This document shows positions 16,934 to 24,952 of a DNA stretch of 64,000 bases, piece by piece. The notes under the pieces are model-generated. The model was given only the letters and a program-made list of their open reading frames with translations. It was not told the origin of the DNA and did no database searches. The stretch is from positions 1-64,000 of the forward strand of contig CAXBPC010000010.1 of assembly GCA_963977525.1 (NCBI GenBank). The letters run 5' to 3'. Each line of letters starts with the position of its first letter. Positions within the stretch are counted from its first letter, which is position 1. Source of the stretch: Ancylomarina sp963977525. GTDB taxonomy: Bacteria > Bacteroidota > Bacteroidia > Bacteroidales > Marinifilaceae. The translations under genes and the position numbers were made by a program.

Positions 16934-19126
16934 ATGGTGGCTATTACACAGCAAGTAGAAGAAAGAAGACAAATATTATATCGATATAAAAACCTCCTCA
17001 AATCATGCAAGAATATTATCTCTGGAGATGATATTAAATTGGTAAGAAAAGCATTTGATCTAAGCCTTTTAGATCACGATGGCGAGAGACGAACAAATGG
17101 CGAACCAGCCATTTATAGAACCCTTGAAATTGCAGAAATTGTTGTCACTGAACTAGGTTTAGGACGTACATCTGTGATTTGTTCTATGCTTTATGATATT
17201 GTACAGAAGAATCATATTAGTGTTTCGGAAGTTAAATCGATGTTTGGTCCTAAGGTTACTCAAATTATTGAGGGACTGGTAAAAGTGACTGAGATATACG
17301 AGCAAAACCCAACTCTACATACTGAGAATTTTAGAAAGCTACTTCTAAGCTTTGCTGATGATGTTCGAGTTGTTCTGATCATTCTAGCTGATCGACTATT
17401 TCAGCTACGAAATGCTGGAAATAAGAGCCCGGAACTTCAAATATCCTTAGCTAAGGAGATTAATTTCCTTTATATACCACTTGCGCATCGTTTGGGAATG
17501 TATCAGGTAAAATCTTCTATGGAAGATTTGTCGCTGCGTTACCTTGAGTCTGAAACCTACTTTGAACTTGAGAAAAAGCTAAAGGATACAGAGGAGGAAC
17601 GTGAAACTTATATTAAAGATTTTGTGGCTCCAATTAGTGCTGAGTTAAATCAATTGGGACTTAAATATGAAATTAAGGCAAGAACCAAGTCTATTGCTTC
17701 GATTCTTCACAAGATGAAGAAGCAACAGGTCGAGTTTGAAGAGGTTTACGATATTTTTGCCATTCGAATTATTATTAACGCACCTGAAAAGCGTGAGAAA
17801 TCGGAATGCTGGCAAGTTTATTCGGCTGTTTCCGATTTATACAGACCAAATCCTAAGCGTATGCGCGACTGGATTACGATTCCTAAATCAAATGGTTACG
17901 AGTCATTGCACACCACAGTAATGGGTTTGCAAAACAGATGGGTAGAGGTTCAGATTCGTAGTAAACGAATGAACATGATTGCTGAGAATGGATTTGCTGC
18001 TCACTGGCGATATAAGGGTGATAAAGGTGATGGAGGTCTTGATAATTGGTTGCAAGATGTTAGAGAAGTACTTGAAAGCAGGGAAGATAGCAGTGTTGAC
18101 TTAATTGATGACTTTAAAGCTGATTTATATAGTAAGGAAATCTATGTTTTTACACCTAAGGGTGATTTAAAGCAATTAAAGTCGGGCTCAACCTTACTCG
18201 ATTTTGCTTACTCTATTCATTCCGATTTAGGAAACAAATGTATTGGTGGTACCGTTAACCAGCGTAACGTTTCAATCCGACAGGTTTTGAATAATGGAGA
18301 TCGTGTATCTATTACCACATCAAATAATCAAAAACCTAAATCAGACTGGCTAAACTTTGTTGTTACCACTAAGGCTAAGAACAAAATTCGTCAAACGATT
18401 AATGATGAGAGAGTAAAAGAATCCGACATTGGAAAAGAGACTCTAATGCGCAGAATGAAGAATTGGAAGATTGAATTCTGTGATGAGAATGTTCGTAAGC
18501 TCTTGAATCATTATAAGTACAAACTTGCTTCTGAGCTCTACTATAATATCGCGATTGAAACGCACGATCTTTCAGAGATTAAGGATGTTATTACCGATCA
18601 GAAGGAAGAAGGAAAGGCAGTTGTAGCACCAAAAATTGATGCTCCAAAGGTTCAGGTGCGTGGTGGAGAGGATGTATTGATTGTTGATGAGAATATTGCT
18701 AACGTAGATTATAGTTTGTCGAAGTGTTGTAACCCAATTTTTGGTGATGATATCTTTGGCTTTATATCAATAGGTAAAGGAATTCGTATTCACCGTGTTT
18801 CCTGCCCAAACGCCAATGAGTTATTGACTCGTTACCCTTATCGTGTAGTCAAGTCTAATTGGTCGGCTAAAGGAAGTGCATCCTATCAAGCGGTTCTTCA
18901 TGTTACTGGAGAGGACGAGTTAGGTATGGTTAATAATATATCTGAGGTTATTACTAAGGATTTACGCGTAAAGATGCGCTCGATACAAGTCGAATCCAAT
19001 GCAGGAGCCTTCGAAGGACGTTTAACAGTTGTTATCTCAAACATTGATCACCTGAATAATTTGATTGCTAAATTGAAGCTAATAAAAGGGGTGAGTAAGA
19101 TTTCTCGATACGATACGGTCGTATAA
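16934..19126 (+). CDS. RelA/SpoT homologue, synthetase with degenerate hydrolase domain
   Basis: A 730-residue long RSH protein with domains in the order HD-like (about 30-200), RelA_SpoT synthetase (about 250-365), TGS (about 400-470, VFTPKGDLKQL), helical/zinc-finger-like region (KCCNPIFGDDIFGF) and C-terminal ACT (about 655-730). The synthetase motifs look intact (DIFAIRI, RMRD at 309-312, GYESLH at 321-326). In the HD domain the expected LLHDVVEDT is MLYDIVQKN (residues 85-93): the histidine is Tyr87 and the acidic pair is Gln91-Lys92. The usual HP after the GEP motif is also gone (YRTL, 61-64). It is therefore probably a (p)ppGpp synthetase without hydrolase activity. A terminator follows at 19156. 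Confidence 0.93.
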   Translation: MVAITQQVEERRQILYRYKNLLKSCKNIISGDDIKLVRKAFDLSLLDHDGERRTNGEPAIYRTLEIAEIVVTELGLGRTSVICSMLYDIVQKNHISVSEVKSMFGPKVTQIIEGLVKVTEIYEQNPTLHTENFRKLLLSFADDVRVVLIILADRLFQLRNAGNKSPELQISLAKEINFLYIPLAHRLGMYQVKSSMEDLSLRYLESETYFELEKKLKDTEEERETYIKDFVAPISAELNQLGLKYEIKARTKSIASILHKMKKQQVEFEEVYDIFAIRIIINAPEKREKSECWQVYSAVSDLYRPNPKRMRDWITIPKSNGYESLHTTVMGLQNRWVEVQIRSKRMNMIAENGFAAHWRYKGDKGDGGLDNWLQDVREVLESREDSSVDLIDDFKADLYSKEIYVFTPKGDLKQLKSGSTLLDFAYSIHSDLGNKCIGGTVNQRNVSIRQVLNNGDRVSITTSNNQKPKSDWLNFVVTTKAKNKIRQTINDERVKESDIGKETLMRRMKNWKIEFCDENVRKLLNHYKYKLASELYYNIAIETHDLSEIKDVITDQKEEGKAVVAPKIDAPKVQVRGGEDVLIVDENIANVDYSLSKCCNPIFGDDIFGFISIGKGIRIHRVSCPNANELLTRYPYRVVKSNWSAKGSASYQAVLHVTGEDELGMVNNISEVITKDLRVKMRSIQVESNAGAFEGRLTVVISNIDHLNNLIAKLKLIKGVSKISRYDTVV

Positions 19127-19155
19127 GAATACATTTAACTGAGTCTTTAAAATAT

Positions 19156-19193
19156 AAACGCCCGTTCCTAGTTGGAACGGGCGTTTCTGTTTT
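19156..19193. terminator. Bidirectional terminator between rsh and the C69 dipeptidase
   Basis: A perfect 13-bp GC-rich stem (AAACGCCCGTTCC / GGAACGGGCGTTT) with a 5-nt loop. T-rich sequence follows on the plus strand and a T-containing flank on the minus strand. It separates two convergent genes. Confidence 0.88.
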
Positions 19194-19206
19194 GGGTGGG
19201 GTTGGT

Positions 19207-20820
19207 TTAGAATCCTAAACCGAATTTACCCCAATATTTAGTTTCTAATTCTTTCCAACGAAGCATTGTAGCTCCAGTGAAATCTTTTGTGTAACGGTTT
19301 AAAAGCTCACGAGCTTCTTTCTGCTTTCCGTCTTCAATTAGTTTAGCGATTTTCACTTCAAGAATAGCACCTTCTTCAAGGCCTTTGTTCTCGAAATGAG
19401 CAACATCAGCCATCATTTCTTCACGAGTATCTTGCCATGCAAGAGTTGCAAGCTTATTTGCTTTACGGTAAGCCCAAATGGTTGCATCAGCACGGTAGCG
19501 CTTCTGTCCACAATAGTTAAATGACTCAGGAAGTTCAGTTGTTCCAGCATAAATAGGAATTCGTGGGCTTTGACCAGGGTTATCGAATGAGAACCAAGCT
19601 ACACCACCAACTTCATCAGGTAACCAATCTCTTAACTGAGTTACGAATGAATAAGAACACCATGCAACTGCAACTGTACGTTGGTATTCAATAGTTCCTT
19701 CCTTAAGGAAATTACTTAGCTTACGAGTATTTCCAGTCGGCCAAGGGTGTGCATTAGGAGCGATAACCGTATCAGTAGAAATAATTTCTTTCTCTTCGTT
19801 ACGCTCCTCTTTGATCATCTTTAAGTTTTGAGTCATATCATACTCAGTACCTTCATAGGTTTCTCTATACATAGCCATTACATCCCTTACAGAGATCTTA
19901 TTGTCAGGTTTTACCGAGAATGGTAATTCGTCAGCTTCAAAGTCAAGCTTCAAAGAAGGAGCAAAGTGGTTAAGGATAAAGAATTCGCGAATTTTAAATG
20001 GTTTATCAACACCACCATATACTTCCCAAAATTTGAATTCCTTTTTGCCATCCCAACGTTTTAGGTCTTTAGCAGCTTTGAACACATTGTCCGATGCCAT
20101 GAAATAGTCAGAGTTCTTAAGATCAAGTTTCCCAATACGAGAAATGTTAGCAGAAACGCCAACGTGACCATCAGGAATACGTTGAGCAGCCCAAACACCA
20201 CCAATTTTATCAGGACCTTCACCAAGGATCTCTAATTGCCAAACTTCCTTTTTATCAGCAATAGTAATACACTCACCCCAGTCACCATAACCGTGTTTCT
20301 TGATAAGTTTACCGATTAGTTTAATCGCATCACGAGCATTTGTACAACGTTGTAATGCAATTCTTTCTAACTCTTCAATTAGAAACATACCTTCTTCATT
20401 AACTAGCTCTTCAGGACCAACAAAAGTTGTTTCACCAATAGCAAGTTGCTTCTCATTAAGACTAGGGTAAGCTGTGTTTAAATATGCAAAAGTTGATTCT
20501 ACTTGATCAATTTCACCTACAAGCTTCATTTTTCTTTGATCCCAAGCTGTTTCAGTTTTTAAAGTTCCTTTGTAAACCTTGTGCGTATCTTTCTTGTCAA
20601 ATTTTTGTGCTTTTTCAAAAGTTAACCAAGTACGGTAACGTCCGTCGCAAGTGTGACTTGTAATTACTGATCCGTCAGTAGTTGCTTTCTTACCTACCAT
20701 TATACTAGTACAACTTTCACCAAAAAATGGATCGTTTTTCTGCTCTAAAACGCCTTGTGCATAAGTGAATTGCAGAGCAATACTTAAGCTAAGAAGGGTT
20801 AATAAAAATGTCTTTTTCAT
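19207..20820 (-). CDS. C69 family dipeptidase, exported
   Basis: A 537-residue Ntn-hydrolase-type dipeptidase (peptidase family C69/U34). The signal peptide is MKKTFLLTLLSLSIALQFTYAQ. A short propeptide ends before the conserved Cys37 in GESCTSIMVGKKATTDGS, the expected N-terminal nucleophile after self-processing. Further family blocks are SHTCDGRYRTW, EEGMFLIEELERIALQRC and a GYGDWGECITIADKKE segment. It should cleave dipeptides in the periplasm. It is transcribed alone towards the terminator at 19156-19193. Confidence 0.93.
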   Translation of the reverse strand: MKKTFLLTLLSLSIALQFTYAQGVLEQKNDPFFGESCTSIMVGKKATTDGSVITSHTCDGRYRTWLTFEKAQKFDKKDTHKVYKGTLKTETAWDQRKMKLVGEIDQVESTFAYLNTAYPSLNEKQLAIGETTFVGPEELVNEEGMFLIEELERIALQRCTNARDAIKLIGKLIKKHGYGDWGECITIADKKEVWQLEILGEGPDKIGGVWAAQRIPDGHVGVSANISRIGKLDLKNSDYFMASDNVFKAAKDLKRWDGKKEFKFWEVYGGVDKPFKIREFFILNHFAPSLKLDFEADELPFSVKPDNKISVRDVMAMYRETYEGTEYDMTQNLKMIKEERNEEKEIISTDTVIAPNAHPWPTGNTRKLSNFLKEGTIEYQRTVAVAWCSYSFVTQLRDWLPDEVGGVAWFSFDNPGQSPRIPIYAGTTELPESFNYCGQKRYRADATIWAYRKANKLATLAWQDTREEMMADVAHFENKGLEEGAILEVKIAKLIEDGKQKEARELLNRYTKDFTGATMLRWKELETKYWGKFGLGF

Positions 20821-20850
20821 GTGTTGTTAAAAGGTTTGTTATTAGTTGTT

Positions 20851-20868
20851 AAAGCTATAAATAGCTTT
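20851..20868. promoter_or_regulatory. 18-bp palindrome upstream of the dipeptidase
   Basis: A perfect inverted repeat AAAGCTAT-AA-ATAGCTTT starts 31 bp upstream of the dipeptidase start codon. It could be an operator or a 5'-leader hairpin. Nothing else clear was seen in the 335-bp gap (20821-21155) between the divergent dipeptidase and alcohol dehydrogenase genes. Confidence 0.35.
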
Positions 20869-21155
20869 GATTGTCCGTAATTGAATTTCGAAGCCCAATA
20901 TAGTGTATTCCAATTGTATTTTTAGCTTAGATATGATGTTTATAGGCAGATTTTGATGAAGTGATAATTCAATTGTATCTGTTAACTTGATAATTTGTTA
21001 GTTGTCGAGTAGTTGTATCCTAATATAAGAGAGTCGTAAGTGTTAAATAATGCTTAAGTCGAATATATTGCTTTTTAATACCTGAAATTAGACTTAACTT
21101 GAAGTCTCAAATTTTAGAGAGTCATTCGATAAAAAAATAATATAAATAACAGATT

Positions 21156-22316
21156 ATGAATAATTTTGATTTTTACAACCCCGTAAAGATCCTTTTTGGG
21201 AAAGGAAAAATTGCTGAATTAAAGAAGCATATCCCAGTTGGGGCAAAAATTTTAATCACTTTCGGAGGTGGTTCTATTAAAAAAAATGGTGTCTACGAAC
21301 AGGTAATTGCTGCACTTGAAGGATTTAATGTTCAAGAATTTGGTGGTATTGAGCCAAACCCTCGCTTTGAGACTTTAATGAAAGCTGTTGAGCTTGTGAA
21401 AGCTGAGAAGATTGATTTCTTATTGGCCGTAGGTGGTGGTTCTGTTCTTGATGGAACAAAATTTATTGCAGCAGCTTCTTGCTATAAAGGGGAAGATGCA
21501 TGGGATATTCCTGCAAAGCATGCTAAAATTGAATCAGCAATTGATTTCGGAGCTGTTTTGACATTAGCTGCTACAGGTTCTGAGATGAATAGTGGTGGTG
21601 TAGTTACTAAGGCTGCAACAAAAGAAAAGCTTGCATTCGGTTCACCTTTATTATTCCCTAAATTTTCAGTTTTAGATCCAGAAGCAACTTATTCATTACC
21701 TAAAAGACAAATTGCCAATGGTGTTGCTGATGCTTTTGTACATGTAATGGAGCAGTACTTAACTTATCCGGTTAATTCACCTGTTCAAGATCGTTTCTCA
21801 GAGAGTTTATTAGTTACATTGATTGAAGAGGGAACGAAAGCATACGATTCTGAAACACCAAATTACGATGAATATGCCAATATGATGTGGGCAGCTACTA
21901 TGGCTTTAAATGGCTTGATTGGTGCTGGAGTTCAAAGCGATTGGGCTACACATATGATTGGTCATGAATTAACAGCATTCCATGGTATTGACCATGCTGT
22001 AACTTTGGCTATTGTACTTCCAGGGTTAATGACTCACCTAAAGGATAAGCGTAGTGTAAAGCTATTGCAATATGCTGAGAGAGTTTGGAATATTACTGAA
22101 GGTAGCGAAGAAGAAAGAAAAGCAATGGCAATTGTTAAAACTGAGAATTTCTTTAACCGTTTAGGAATTAAAACTCGATTAAGTGAGCACAATGTTGGTC
22201 AAGAAACAATTGATACAATCATTAAAAGATTTACAGACAAACAGCTTCCATCTATTGGAATGATACCTGATGTAAAGATTGAAGATGCTGAGAAGATTTT
22301 AGTAGACAGACTATAA
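21156..22316 (+). CDS. Iron-containing alcohol dehydrogenase (YqhD/BDH type)
   Basis: A 386-residue group III alcohol dehydrogenase. It has the N-terminal NFDFYNPVKILFGKGKI typical of YqhD/butanol dehydrogenases, the dinucleotide motif GGGSVLDGTKF near 93-103 and the metal-binding histidines in HMIGHELTAFHGIDHAVTLA. YqhD-type enzymes reduce aldehydes with NADPH. The exact aldehyde is unknown. The terminator at 22326-22359 follows closely. Confidence 0.93.
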   Translation: MNNFDFYNPVKILFGKGKIAELKKHIPVGAKILITFGGGSIKKNGVYEQVIAALEGFNVQEFGGIEPNPRFETLMKAVELVKAEKIDFLLAVGGGSVLDGTKFIAAASCYKGEDAWDIPAKHAKIESAIDFGAVLTLAATGSEMNSGGVVTKAATKEKLAFGSPLLFPKFSVLDPEATYSLPKRQIANGVADAFVHVMEQYLTYPVNSPVQDRFSESLLVTLIEEGTKAYDSETPNYDEYANMMWAATMALNGLIGAGVQSDWATHMIGHELTAFHGIDHAVTLAIVLPGLMTHLKDKRSVKLLQYAERVWNITEGSEEERKAMAIVKTENFFNRLGIKTRLSEHNVGQETIDTIIKRFTDKQLPSIGMIPDVKIEDAEKILVDRL

Positions 22317-22325
22317 AACGATAAG

Positions 22326-22359
22326 GAGCTTGCATTTGATAATGTAAGCTCTTATTTTT
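22326..22359 (+). terminator. Terminator after the alcohol dehydrogenase
   Basis: An 11-bp stem (GAGCTTGCATT / AATGTAAGCTC, one G-T pair), a 4-nt loop and a T-rich tail, 10 bp past the stop codon. Confidence 0.82.
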
Positions 22360-22389
22360 AGCTGTCCTTTCTAACTAACACGATATCAG

Positions 22390-22815
22390 ATGAAAATGCT
22401 TCGCTATTTATTCATTAACCTTTTAATTATACTAGCACCTATCTATGGAAATTGGGATTTGATAAGTGAAGGGGAGCGTTGTCAGGGGACTGTGTTTGAA
22501 ATTAAAGAGATTAAGCAACAGCTTTTTTACGAGACTTATCCTCAGATTAGCTATAAAGTAGGTAATAAGACCTATAAGATTCAAGGTCCAGAGAATGCTG
22601 ATTATCCGATTGGAAGTAAACTGGAGTTGATTTACGCACAAGATAAGCCTTCAGAAGCTATTATATACTCTGTGTCTGGGTTTCTAAGTCAATGGTATAC
22701 AATTATGGCTTTGGTTCTTTTCATCATGTGGAATGCATTCTATTTGAGCTTCATAAAAGGGAAGTCTAAATATGGTCATTCGTATTCGACAAATAAGAAT
22801 CAGTTGAATAAATAG
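22390..22815 (+). CDS. DUF3592 domain-containing membrane protein
   Basis: A 141-residue protein with an N-terminal hydrophobic segment (about 4-22) and a C-terminal one (about 98-118) flanking an extracytoplasmic-type beta domain. The central block (CQGTVFEIKE ... YPQISYKVGNKTYKI ... YPIGSKLELIYAQDKPSEAII) fits DUF3592. The function is unknown. Its own promoter was not identified; the terminator at 22326-22359 separates it from the dehydrogenase. Confidence 0.7.
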   Translation: MKMLRYLFINLLIILAPIYGNWDLISEGERCQGTVFEIKEIKQQLFYETYPQISYKVGNKTYKIQGPENADYPIGSKLELIYAQDKPSEAIIYSVSGFLSQWYTIMALVLFIMWNAFYLSFIKGKSKYGHSYSTNKNQLNK

Positions 22816-22824
22816 GTTATAGAG

Positions 22825-23094
22825 CTAGCTTGAAGTAACTTTCTGAACTTTCAGTACACGAAAGATGAATCTCTCAGCCCAAGTGGGAAGGTATGATGCT
22901 ACCTTTACAATGATTTGTTTACCCAGAAAATATAAGGCAGAATAAAAGAATACTTTATTGATTAGGTATATACCTGTTATAATCAACAACTTGTTCTCAG
23001 TCGGTAAATTTAAAAAAGGAAATGTGAGGTAAAGTAAGAACGTTATACCCGCTAAAATCATTAAAATGTAACCAATCAATCTCTTCGAATTCAT
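22825..23094 (-). CDS. Small membrane protein, transporter-suffix-like domain
   Basis: An 89-residue protein with two membrane segments (about 8-28 and 36-60) followed by a basic amphipathic tail. The pattern GYILMILAG ... YFLGKQIIVKV resembles the transporter-suffix domain found as a stand-alone protein or at the end of some transporters. The role is unknown. It is convergent with the DUF3592 gene, 9 bp apart. Confidence 0.6.
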   Translation of the reverse strand: MNSKRLIGYILMILAGITFLLYLTFPFLNLPTENKLLIITGIYLINKVFFYSALYFLGKQIIVKVASYLPTWAERFIFRVLKVQKVTSS

Positions 23095-23223
23095 ACGTCT
23101 CTTTTGGTAATATTGTTTGAAAATCTAACTAAAAGGATGAGTCATTTATTACAACATGCAAGGCAATGTAGTTTTTTAAGAAGTATATGGCAATTATAAG
23201 TGTTAAAAAGACATAAAGGTCTT

Positions 23224-23260
23224 AAAAAGGGAGGCATTGAAATTAGGTTTTCAATGCCTT
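23224..23260 (-). terminator. Terminator of sdaA
   Basis: A stem GGCATTGAAA / TTTTCAATGCC with a 5-nt loop. On the minus strand it is followed by TCCCTTTTTAAG. It lies 18 bp beyond the sdaA stop. Confidence 0.7.
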
Positions 23261-23277
23261 TCTCTTGTACAATATAT

Positions 23278-24489
23278 TTAAGCCTTTTTTATCACTGGAC
23301 GAACAATTCTAGCCAGCCCTCCAAGGCTTGTTTCACGATATTTAGATTGCAAATCTTTTCCTGTTTGCATCATGGTTTCTACCACCTGATCGAAGGAAAT
23401 CTTATGCGAACCATCAGAGAATAGTGAATATACAGCGCATTCTCTAGCTTTTTGAGAGATAAAAGCATTTCGCTCTATACAAGGAATCTGTACGTAGCCC
23501 TCGACAGGATCGCAGGTTAATCCTAAGTTGTGCTCAAAACCCATTTCAGCAGCATACTCAACTTGTTTAGGTGTTCCACCCATAATTTGAGCGGCAGCAC
23601 CTGCAGCCATTGCACATGCAGTCCCAAGTTCACCTTGACAACCAACTTCTGCTCCTGATATAGAACCATTTGTCTTTACGATATTACCAATTAGTCCAGC
23701 AGTAGCTAATCCACGAATAATACGTTTATCACTAAATTCTTGATCTTCCTTTAAGAAATAAAGAACGGCAGGCACTACGCCAGATGCACCACAAGTAGGA
23801 GCAGTTACTACCTTACCACAAGCAGCATTCTCTTCAGCTACAGCAAGAGCAGCAGCGAATAAAAGGCCTATGTTTCCTGTTGAACCCGTGGTTGTTTTCG
23901 AACGGATATAATAGGAGCTAGCTTTACGAGCTATACGCAAAGTCCCCGGTAGAACACCTTCTTCTTCAAGCCCTCTGGCTATAGATTCTTTCATTACGGA
24001 CCACACATCAGCAAGGAAATCCCAGATCTCTTTACCTTCACAAAATTCAACATATTCCCAGAATGAACGACCTTCTTCCAAGCACCATGCTAAAATGTCA
24101 TCCATAGTGGTTAGATCATACACTTGGCTTGCATCATTCAATAAACCCGTATTATCTTTTAAATCGCCTCCACCAACAGAGTATACTTCCCAAGAGTCAA
24201 TGGCTTTGTCTTCATCCATAGCTTCGAAAAGTAAACCGTTAGGGTGAACAGGTAATTCAATTTCTGGTTTCCATATGATATCAACTTCACGTGGATTAAT
24301 CACTGTTTCGATAACCTTATCAGTACCGTGACCAACACCTGTAGCAGCAAGACTACCATATAGGGTTACGCGAAATTTCTTAATGTCAGGATGCTTTTTG
24401 CAAAACATTTTAGCTGCACGCCCTGGTGCTATAGTGTGGCTACTAGATGGTCCATAACCTATTTTGTAGAGTTCTCTTAATGATTGCAT
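23278..24489 (-). CDS. sdaA: L-serine ammonia-lyase (iron-sulfur type)
   Basis: A 403-residue single-chain L-serine dehydratase that deaminates serine to pyruvate with a 4Fe-4S cluster. The alpha and beta parts are fused. The N-terminal beta-type part has GPSSSHTIAPGRAA. The catalytic alpha part has TGSTGN, APTCGASGVVPA, and cysteine-containing blocks (GCQGELGTACAMAAG; LTCDPVEGYVQIPCIERNA). This is a single-gene form without an obvious ACT domain. It is monocistronic. Confidence 0.95.
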   Translation of the reverse strand: MQSLRELYKIGYGPSSSHTIAPGRAAKMFCKKHPDIKKFRVTLYGSLAATGVGHGTDKVIETVINPREVDIIWKPEIELPVHPNGLLFEAMDEDKAIDSWEVYSVGGGDLKDNTGLLNDASQVYDLTTMDDILAWCLEEGRSFWEYVEFCEGKEIWDFLADVWSVMKESIARGLEEEGVLPGTLRIARKASSYYIRSKTTTGSTGNIGLLFAAALAVAEENAACGKVVTAPTCGASGVVPAVLYFLKEDQEFSDKRIIRGLATAGLIGNIVKTNGSISGAEVGCQGELGTACAMAAGAAAQIMGGTPKQVEYAAEMGFEHNLGLTCDPVEGYVQIPCIERNAFISQKARECAVYSLFSDGSHKISFDQVVETMMQTGKDLQSKYRETSLGGLARIVRPVIKKA

Positions 24490-24517
24490 GCTTGTTTGTT
24501 GTATTTAGTGTTATCGT

Positions 24518-24525
24518 CAAAAGTA
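24518..24525 (-). promoter_or_regulatory. Candidate -7 box upstream of sdaA
   Basis: The minus strand reads TACTTTTG, matching TAnnTTTG exactly, 29 bp upstream of the sdaA start. No convincing -33 TTTG was found at the right distance. Confidence 0.4.
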
Positions 24526-24702
24526 AGAAAATCTGTAATATTGAAGGCGTAATTGTGATAATTTGTGGTGTTTGTTAGATATTAAACGCAATATTGATTG
24601 TGCTAGGCTATAAGTAAATCGCAAATGTCTTTGTACAAAAGGAAATATGAAACAATTGTGCCTTTGATTAGGAGCCTAGATTAAGAAGTTGAGTGATTTG
24701 AA

Positions 24703-24853
24703 TAAAAAAAACGAACATCAGCAAAGCCAATATTCGTTTTAAGTTTCAGGTATCTATCCACTGCCTTATATTACCTTCCAGCCGGGAATGCCATTGGATC
24801 GAGATTATAAAATAACTCACACCCCGATAAGAAGAAATATAAAACCAGCCAAC
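24703..24853 (-). ncRNA. Candidate structured small RNA, 6S-like
   Basis: About 150 nt on the minus strand bounded by an exact -7 box (TACCTTTG, 24858-24865) and a terminator hairpin (AACGAA ... TTCGTT followed by eight T). The inferred transcript folds as a rod. The outer stem pairs TTATATT with AATATAA, a middle stem pairs CTTC with GAAG and CGGGG with TCCCG across internal loops, and an apical hairpin is GAG-UUAU / AUAA-CUC. An unbranched rod with an internal bubble is the 6S RNA shape, and 6S-type RNAs (including the Bacteroidales-1 motif) occur in this group. There is no open reading frame. The boundaries are inferred; it could be another stable RNA. Confidence 0.5.
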
Positions 24854-24857
24854 GCCG

Positions 24858-24865
24858 CAAAGGTA
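24858..24865 (-). promoter_or_regulatory. -7 box of the candidate small RNA
   Basis: The minus strand reads TACCTTTG, an exact TAnnTTTG match, about 5 nt before the inferred RNA start. A matching -33 TTTG was not seen. Confidence 0.5.
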
Positions 24866-24898
24866 ACAAAAAGATGTTTGTGAGAAGAATGGAGGTTG

Positions 24899-24937
24899 AA
24901 ATAAAAGCGAGCTCAAATCAGTTTTGAGCTCGCTTAA
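24899..24937 (-). terminator. Terminator of the DUF3857 gene pair
   Basis: A 13-bp stem AAGCGAGCTCAAA / TTTGAGCTCGCTT (with one extra T in the loop) followed on the minus strand by TTATTT. It lies 16 bp beyond the stop of the gene at 24953. Confidence 0.88.
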
Positions 24938-24952
24938 AATATCTTAAACTAA

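Noticed and set aside
24739..24830. tRNA-like structure
   Set aside because: No anticodon or T-loop pattern; the fold is an unbranched rod.
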